From Candidatus Latescibacterota bacterium (lineage in GTDB: Bacteria; Krumholzibacteriota; Krumholzibacteriia; JACNKJ01), in the NCBI GenBank assembly GCA_020633725.1, contig JACKDC010000003.1, forward strand, positions 124,001 to 188,000: a stretch of DNA of 64,000 bases, given 5' to 3'. The position numbers and the translations under genes are program-made. A model generated the notes under the pieces. It saw only the letters and a program-made list of their open reading frames with translations, ran no database searches and had not been told where the DNA came from. This document shows positions 59,525 through 64,000 of this stretch, one piece after another. Each line of letters begins with the position of its first letter. Within the stretch, counting starts at the first letter, position 1.

Positions 59525-60184
59525 CTGCCTGAGTCGCTTCGCCGCCTGGCCCTCTTCGACCTCGACGGCACCCTGATCGCCGGCTCCTCCGAGCGCCGCT
59601 TCCTGCGCTGGCTGCTGGAGCAGGGCGAGCTCCGCCCGTGGCCCGTGCTGCGGGCGCTGGGGGTGGCGCTGTGGCGCCTGCCCCGGGGACGCACGGCCGC
59701 CTTCAAGGCCAACAAGGCCATCTACCGCGGGCAGCCCGCCGCCTGGATGGAGGAGCTCGCGGAGCGCTTCGTGGGCGAGGAGCTGCGCTGGCGGCTGCGG
59801 CAGCCGCTGCTGGACCGGCTGGAGGCGCACCGCGACGAGGGGCTCGAGATCGCGCTGCTGTCGGGGACGCCGGAGTTCCTGCTCGGTCCACTGGCGCGCG
59901 CGCTGGGGGTCGAGATCGCCGTCGGGACCCCGATGGCCAGGCTCCTGGGCAAGTTGACGGGAAGCCTCGCGGGACCCCATCCCTACGGCGCAGCCAAGGC
60001 CGAGATCGTCCGTGAGCGCTTCCCCGCCGAGGACTGGGACCTGGAGGCGTCCTACGCCTACGCCGACCACGCGAGCGACCTGGAGATGCTCGCGCTCTTC
60101 GGGCATCCGCACCTGGTGAACCCGTCGCGGCGGCTGCTGGCGCGCGCGAAGGGCGAGGGTCTGGACGTCGACCTGGTCGACTAG
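59525..60184 (+). CDS. HAD-IB phosphatase (SerB-like), probable CTG start
   Basis: The product is 219 aa if initiated at CTG 59525, which has AAGGAG at a perfect 7-nt spacing and begins LPESLRRLALFDLDGTLIAGSSE. The only in-frame ATG lies 27 codons upstream, with no ribosome site and a non-protein-like extension. HAD motifs: I FDLDGTLI, II LSGTPE (Ser/Thr), III Lys in YGAAKAEIVRERF, IV YADHASDLEML. The helical cap (about 35-100, FLRWLLEQGEL..KANKAIYRGQPAAWMEELAERFVGEELR) is that of the HAD-IB group of phosphoserine- or glycerolphosphate-type phosphatases. Substrate unknown. A decayed copy of its 3' end lies at 62756. Confidence 0.85.
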   Translation: MPESLRRLALFDLDGTLIAGSSERRFLRWLLEQGELRPWPVLRALGVALWRLPRGRTAAFKANKAIYRGQPAAWMEELAERFVGEELRWRLRQPLLDRLEAHRDEGLEIALLSGTPEFLLGPLARALGVEIAVGTPMARLLGKLTGSLAGPHPYGAAKAEIVRERFPAEDWDLEASYAYADHASDLEMLALFGHPHLVNPSRRLLARAKGEGLDVDLVD

Positions 60185-60244
60185 TGCAGCGCGAAGGGGC
60201 GCCGATCGGCTCCCCCTCGTCGTCCATGCCGTGGGAGACTCCGC

Positions 60245-62653
60245 CTACTTCAGCAAAGTCACGCGCTGGGACTCGCGGTGGCCATCCGCCTCGAAGCGTA
60301 CGAGGTAGACTCCGCTCGGCAGCGCCTCGCCGCGATCCCCACGGCCGTCCCAGATCTGCAGGTGCCGGCCAGCGGGCCACTCCCCCTCGAGCAGTGAGCG
60401 CTGCAGGCGCCCCTGGGCATCGTAGACGCGCAACGACACGTGCGCCCGGGTCGCCAGGTCGAAGCGCAGCGTGGTCGCGGGGTTGAAGGGGTTGGGACTC
60501 GCGGGCTGCAGGCGGGTCAGTGCGGGAGTGGTGCCGTCGGTGGCGCCTGTCACGTCCTGCGGGCCGAGCAGCGCGAAGTCGCTCGGATTCGCGTGCACGT
60601 CCACGGCCGCCACCTTGTACCAGAGGCCTCCCTCGGCGGACCAGCCGGCGTCGAACCACGTCGTATCGGCCGGCGCGCCGAGCAGCGACGAGGCGTCGGC
60701 GGGGAAGTCGGGCTGCGTGCCGCGGTACACGGCGTAGTGCGACAGGTCCGCCTCGACATTGGGAGCCCAGGTCAGCGTCAGGCCCTGCGGCGAGTAGACG
60801 GCATCCCCCATCAGGTCGAGCGGCGCCGCGGGCGCGAGGTTGTCGACGGAGTGGCCCGTGGCCGTCGGCGAGATCCAGTAGGCGCTGCCCGTGCCGTGGG
60901 CGATCACCTGGAAGGCGTGCTCGGCCGGATCCGTGCCCGTCGAGTCGTACCAGGTGGGGACGGTACGGGCGTAGCCGGGCAGGCCGTAGGCGTCCACGAC
61001 GTCGACGAGCTCCCAGTAGAGCTCGCGGTCGCCGCCTGGCTCGCTCCGGACCGGGGCCGCGTCCGGTGCGGGAGGTGCAAAGGTGCGCGCGAGCCAGTCG
61101 GCGTCTGGCTGCCGCGCGGCCGGCACGCCGGGCAGCGCGCGCCACAGGGAGTAGCGGTCGATCTCCTCGGCGGGCCAGGGATCGAGACGGCTAGCGTCCC
61201 AGGCGAGGATGAGCGCGCCGCCCTGATCGCCGGGGACGTCGGTCGCGGCGGCAATGGTGGCCGACGGGTAGCCCCAGTAGCCGTTGCGCTCGATGCGCTG
61301 GGCGGCGACGCCGCGGGCGGCCTGGCTGTAGTTGCTCCATGCGGCGAGCAGACCGCCGGCCCCGTCGCTCGTCAGGCCCGTAGAGAATGCAAGGCCGCCT
61401 TCGCGGGTCAAGGGAATGCCGTCCCAGTTCCAGCGGCGCTGGCCCAGCGAGTCGATGCGCTGCAGGTACAGATCATAGCTGCTGCCGGCACGCGAATCCC
61501 GGAAGACGATGATCGCGCCGCCGGTACCGTCTGCCACCAGGCCGGTGGTCACGCTCTGGACTGGCAGGTCGCAGACGGGAATCCCGTTGGCCGCGAAGAC
61601 GGGGCTCATCAGGTAGGTCACGCGCTGGCAGTAGACGTCGTAGGTTCCGCTGCGCGGGTCGTCCCAGGCAACGATGGCGCCAGACTCGTCCGCGACGATC
61701 TGCGGTGGGCCCTGGTAGCCGGACTGGGTGCAGATGGCCGTTCCGTTGGTGGCTCCAAGGACGGCGCCGTCGCCGGTGACGCGGGCCGCGTAGATGTCAT
61801 CGTTGCCGTTGCGGCTGTCCAGCCAGGCGGCGTACAGGCCGCCCTGTCCGTCGCTGCAGGCGACGGGGAGGTACTGCGTCGCGTTGCCGGTCGTCAGCTG
61901 GAGCGGGACGCCACCGAGCCAGTCGGCGCTGCCGGCGGCGTTCAGCGCGTGGACGACGATGTCACCGGAGAAGTCGAATTGCCCGTCTTCGTAGACGAAG
62001 AAGGCGCCACCCCCTGCGCGCGGGACGACGGAGACAAAGCGCTGGTCGCTCGACGCATCGCTCACGACCACACCGGAGATGGGCCATCCCAGTCCCCCGG
62101 GAAGCAGCTTCATCGCGGCGATGTCGGCGTCCTCGTAGGTGAAGTCGACGTAGACCCAGCTTGCCATCGCGCCGCCGTCGTCGGTGGCGACCAACGCCAG
62201 CTGATAGTGGTAGCCGTAGCTGCTGCCGAATCCCAGCCCGTCGGTGGGCCACAAGAGCGTGCCGTCCCCGCTCAGGTGCTGGCTGGTGATCCAGTACTCC
62301 CCGACGTCCTCGACCACCCAGGCGACGTAGGCCCCGCCCTCCCCGTCTGGAGCGAGCGAACACTCGACGATTTCCCAGTCGAGCGGCGCCGCGACCGTGA
62401 TCCCCTCCACTGCCCAGAGGCGCTCGCCGTAGGCGTCGAGACGCTGCGCGAAGAGGTGGGACCGGCCGTCGCGAGCATCGAGCCACGCGACGATCATGCC
62501 GCCGGCTCCGTCGGGGGTCACCGAGACGCCGGTCTGCCAGCGCGGCGTGGGGTCGACGTCGAGCCCGTTCGGCTGCCAGGCGGCCCTGGCGCCCGGGGCG
62601 ATGGCAAGAAGGCTGAGGGTACAGAGCACCACGCGAACACCGAAGCGCTCCAT
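60245..62653 (-). CDS. Large secreted propeller/FN3 protein with FlgD-like tail
   Basis: The product is 802 aa. Signal peptide 1-24 (PGARA-AW). Residues 30-500 are repeats of about 50 residues of the type GGAYVAWVVEDVGEY, GGLYAAWLDSRNGNDDIYAARV, SGAIVAWDDPRSGTYDVYCQRV, GGAIIVFRDSRAGSSYDLYLQRI, a beta-propeller with AWxDxRxG motifs. Residues 500-700 hold two fibronectin-III-like domains (EEIDRYSLWRALPG, APLDLMGDAVYSPQGLTLTW, VEADLSHYAVYRGT). The tail has ASPNPFNPATTLRFDL, WDGRGDRGEALPSGVYLVRFE and VTLLK. Preceded by an extended -10 promoter. Exported; a binding role is likely but unproven. Confidence 0.9.
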   Translation of the reverse strand: MERFGVRVVLCTLSLLAIAPGARAAWQPNGLDVDPTPRWQTGVSVTPDGAGGMIVAWLDARDGRSHLFAQRLDAYGERLWAVEGITVAAPLDWEIVECSLAPDGEGGAYVAWVVEDVGEYWITSQHLSGDGTLLWPTDGLGFGSSYGYHYQLALVATDDGGAMASWVYVDFTYEDADIAAMKLLPGGLGWPISGVVVSDASSDQRFVSVVPRAGGGAFFVYEDGQFDFSGDIVVHALNAAGSADWLGGVPLQLTTGNATQYLPVACSDGQGGLYAAWLDSRNGNDDIYAARVTGDGAVLGATNGTAICTQSGYQGPPQIVADESGAIVAWDDPRSGTYDVYCQRVTYLMSPVFAANGIPVCDLPVQSVTTGLVADGTGGAIIVFRDSRAGSSYDLYLQRIDSLGQRRWNWDGIPLTREGGLAFSTGLTSDGAGGLLAAWSNYSQAARGVAAQRIERNGYWGYPSATIAAATDVPGDQGGALILAWDASRLDPWPAEEIDRYSLWRALPGVPAARQPDADWLARTFAPPAPDAAPVRSEPGGDRELYWELVDVVDAYGLPGYARTVPTWYDSTGTDPAEHAFQVIAHGTGSAYWISPTATGHSVDNLAPAAPLDLMGDAVYSPQGLTLTWAPNVEADLSHYAVYRGTQPDFPADASSLLGAPADTTWFDAGWSAEGGLWYKVAAVDVHANPSDFALLGPQDVTGATDGTTPALTRLQPASPNPFNPATTLRFDLATRAHVSLRVYDAQGRLQRSLLEGEWPAGRHLQIWDGRGDRGEALPSGVYLVRFEADGHRESQRVTLLK

Positions 62654-62709
62654 GGCGGTCTCCTGGGGCTGAGGGGGAAGGGACCGGCAATCCAGGCTGC
62701 GTCACCCGG

Positions 62710-62718
62710 ATTATACCA
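62710..62718 (-). promoter_or_regulatory. Consensus extended -10 promoter
   Basis: Minus strand TGGTATAAT: perfect TATAAT with the TG-N extension, 57 nt before the ATG of the gene at 62653. No good -35 is needed in this promoter class and none is seen. Confidence 0.65.
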
Positions 62719-62755
62719 CCTGCCGCGGATCCGCTGATAGAGGGTCCGCTAGCTC

Positions 62756-62825
62756 GGTGAATCGGTCGCGGCGGCGGCAGGTCCCCGCATAGGGCGAGGC
62801 CCTGGACGTCAATTCGGTCGACGAG
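62756..62825 (+). pseudogene. Decayed copy of the 3' end of the HAD gene
   Basis: These 70 bp align without gaps to the last 70 bp of the HAD phosphatase gene (60115-60184) at about 74% identity. In the same frame they read VNRSRRRQVPA-stop-GEALDVNSVDE against VNPSRRLLARAKGEGLDVDLVD-stop of the intact gene. In both places the segment lies just beyond the 3' end of a minus-strand secreted-protein gene. It indicates that the HAD 3' end was copied together with the adjoining secreted-protein gene and then decayed. Confidence 0.65.
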
Positions 62826-62836
62826 CTCGCCTCGCC

Positions 62837-64000
62837 TCAGCGCAGCAGCACCATGCGCTGCCGCGCGCTGTATCGCGGCGCTTCCATCCGCACGAAGTAG
62901 ACGCCGCTGGCCGCCTCATGGCCGGCGTCGTTCTGCCCCCGCCAGTCCACGTGGTGATCTCCGGCGGGCAGCTCGGTATCGAGTAGCACGGCCACGCTAC
63001 GGCCCGACGCGTCGTAGACGGTCAGTGCCACCTTGCCCGGAGCCGCCAGCGTGAACGCCAGCGTGACCTTGGGGTTGAAGGGGTTCGGGAAGGGGGCGGC
63101 CAGCGCCGTCGCCGCGGGGGGCGCGGGCGCGTCGGTGATCGTGCACCCTTCCCCGTAGGCGCCGATCTGCACGCCGCAGGCGTTGTTGGCGGGCAGGCAG
63201 GGGGACAGGCCGGCCACGCTGAAGTCGCCGGCGTCGACGTCGCAGAAGTAGGGATTGGCCTCGAAGTCTCCGTCGACACCGATGAGATCGGGGCAAGCCC
63301 CGCCGAACTGCGGCGCCCAGTTGTCCCAGAAGAGGCAGCAGTTCGCGTCGGGGATGCCGTCGGCGACGTCACAGTGGATCGCGTAGCCACTGGTCGTGCC
63401 GGCGAGGACGCAGTCCGTCAGCGTCACGGCGCCGGCGCCGTAGACGTCCAGGGTCCCGCCCTGGTACAGCCCCTCCTCGGGCTCCGCGCCGTTGCCGTGG
63501 AAGGTGCAGCGCAGGAACTCCGCGCCGCCGCCGCTGCAGCTCACGGCCCCGCCGCGGCCGGGACCGCTGCCGTAGACCGTGTGGACATGCTCGGCGAGGT
63601 TGTTCGCGAAGAGGCACTCCTCGAAGCTCGGGCTGTGGCCGGCCCCCAGGTAGATCGCTCCCCCCCAACCCGGCTTGTCGACGACGTCGTCGGTGGCGGC
63701 ACTGGGGGCGACATTGTCGACGAATTGGCAGCGCGTGAAGGTGGCGTTGGAGCCGCCGTAGACGGCTCCGCCCCGACGGGCGTAGTTCGCTTCGAAGAGG
63801 ACGTTCTCGAAGCTCGGCGCGCCGCCACCCTCGATGCACACGGCGCCGCCAGCGGCGGCTTCGTTGCTGCGGAACACGCAGTCGAACACCTGGGGCGCGC
63901 CGCCGAACGTGACGCGAAGACCAGCGCCGAAGGCGTCGTTGGGATAGCCGATATAGCCGTGATTGTCCTCGAACAGCAGCTCGCGCAGCGTCGGCGAACT
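62837..64000 (-). CDS. Secreted beta-helix protein with FlgD-like tail (5' end beyond window)
   Basis: The minus-strand frame is open from the right edge to the stop at 62837-62839, so 387 C-terminal residues are visible and the start lies outside. Rungs such as SSPTLRELLFEDNHGYIGYPND, GGAVCIEGGGAPSFENVLFEANYARRGGAVYGGSNATFTRCQFVDN and SPSFEECLFANN show a right-handed beta-helix. It is closed by SPCLPANNACGVQIGAYG, as in the cluster at 1-7 kb. The C-terminal module has AAPFPNPFNPKVTLAFTL, VDWRGQNDAGHEAASGVYFVRME and MVLLR, with WRGQND in place of WDGxD. Surface or secreted protein, ligand unknown. Confidence 0.88.
   Translation of the reverse strand, partial: SSPTLRELLFEDNHGYIGYPNDAFGAGLRVTFGGAPQVFDCVFRSNEAAAGGAVCIEGGGAPSFENVLFEANYARRGGAVYGGSNATFTRCQFVDNVAPSAATDDVVDKPGWGGAIYLGAGHSPSFEECLFANNLAEHVHTVYGSGPGRGGAVSCSGGGAEFLRCTFHGNGAEPEEGLYQGGTLDVYGAGAVTLTDCVLAGTTSGYAIHCDVADGIPDANCCLFWDNWAPQFGGACPDLIGVDGDFEANPYFCDVDAGDFSVAGLSPCLPANNACGVQIGAYGEGCTITDAPAPPAATALAAPFPNPFNPKVTLAFTLAAPGKVALTVYDASGRSVAVLLDTELPAGDHHVDWRGQNDAGHEAASGVYFVRMEAPRYSARQRMVLLR

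Overview
This is a 64 kb piece of a very GC-rich bacterial chromosome. Many predicted secreted proteins end in the same roughly 85-residue FlgD-like Ig module (PNPFNP, WDG.D..G, P.SG.Y.YR, final LLVK/LLK/LR). Together with right-handed beta-helix proteins, multihaem cytochromes, a TonB receptor and an HmuY-type lipoprotein, this suggests a Gram-negative of the FCB superphylum, perhaps a Krumholzibacteria/Eisenbacteria-like candidate phylum. The phylum is an inference: no rRNA or other marker gene is present. No tRNA, rRNA, CRISPR array, transposase or prophage was seen. Both ends of the window cut through beta-helix genes.

Layout. 1-6.9 kb: tandem secreted beta-helix proteins on the minus strand with relics of recombination. 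7-8.9 kb: DUF456 membrane protein, double-VOC protein, hotdog thioesterase. 9-12.1 kb: haem receptor (HmuR-like) plus a double HmuY-like lipoprotein. 12.5-13.6 kb: tandem-HxlR regulator divergent from a VOC protein, with a palindromic operator between them. 13.6-17.5 kb: five-gene ECF sigma / anti-sigma envelope operon. 17.8-19 kb: unknown membrane protein. 19-22.3 kb: HmcB/HmcC/HmcA-like redox complex (Fe-S protein, NrfD protein, 13-haem cytochrome) behind a Rex-like operator. 22.5-28.3 kb: sensor kinase, NtrC-type regulator, a sigma-54 promoter with two upstream dyads, then a single receiver, a receiver fused to an HPF/RaiA ribosome-hibernation domain, and a six-BON periplasmic protein. 28.4-34.9 kb: DUF309, PilZ, M20 amidohydrolase, alanine racemase, Na+/solute symporter, ornithine-racemase-like enzyme, GNAT. 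35.2-45.6 kb: chemoreceptor and a run of secreted proteins (metalloprotease, YWTD propeller, calcium-repeat lipoprotein, tandem collar-like paralogues). 45.7-51.2 kb: octahaem tetrathionate-reductase-family cytochrome, 7-haem cytochrome fused to a cytochrome-b561 anchor, and two YeeE/YedE sulfur transporters, one with a rhodanese-like domain lacking its cysteine. 51.3-57.6 kb: ECF sigma of the kinase-associated type, two secreted paralogues, and a Ser/Thr kinase with TPRs. 57.7-64 kb: small regulator/membrane genes, HAD hydrolase, two large secreted proteins and a relic of the HAD gene end.

How it works together. The window reads as an anaerobe or facultative anaerobe with periplasmic multihaem electron transfer, reduced-sulfur handling and haem scavenging. 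The most novel-looking unit is 22.5-28.3 kb: a ZraSR-like two-component system appears to drive, through sigma-54, a receiver-HPF fusion and a multi-BON envelope protein. This would couple an envelope signal to ribosome hibernation. The gene-family parts are well supported by motifs; the regulatory wiring is inferred.
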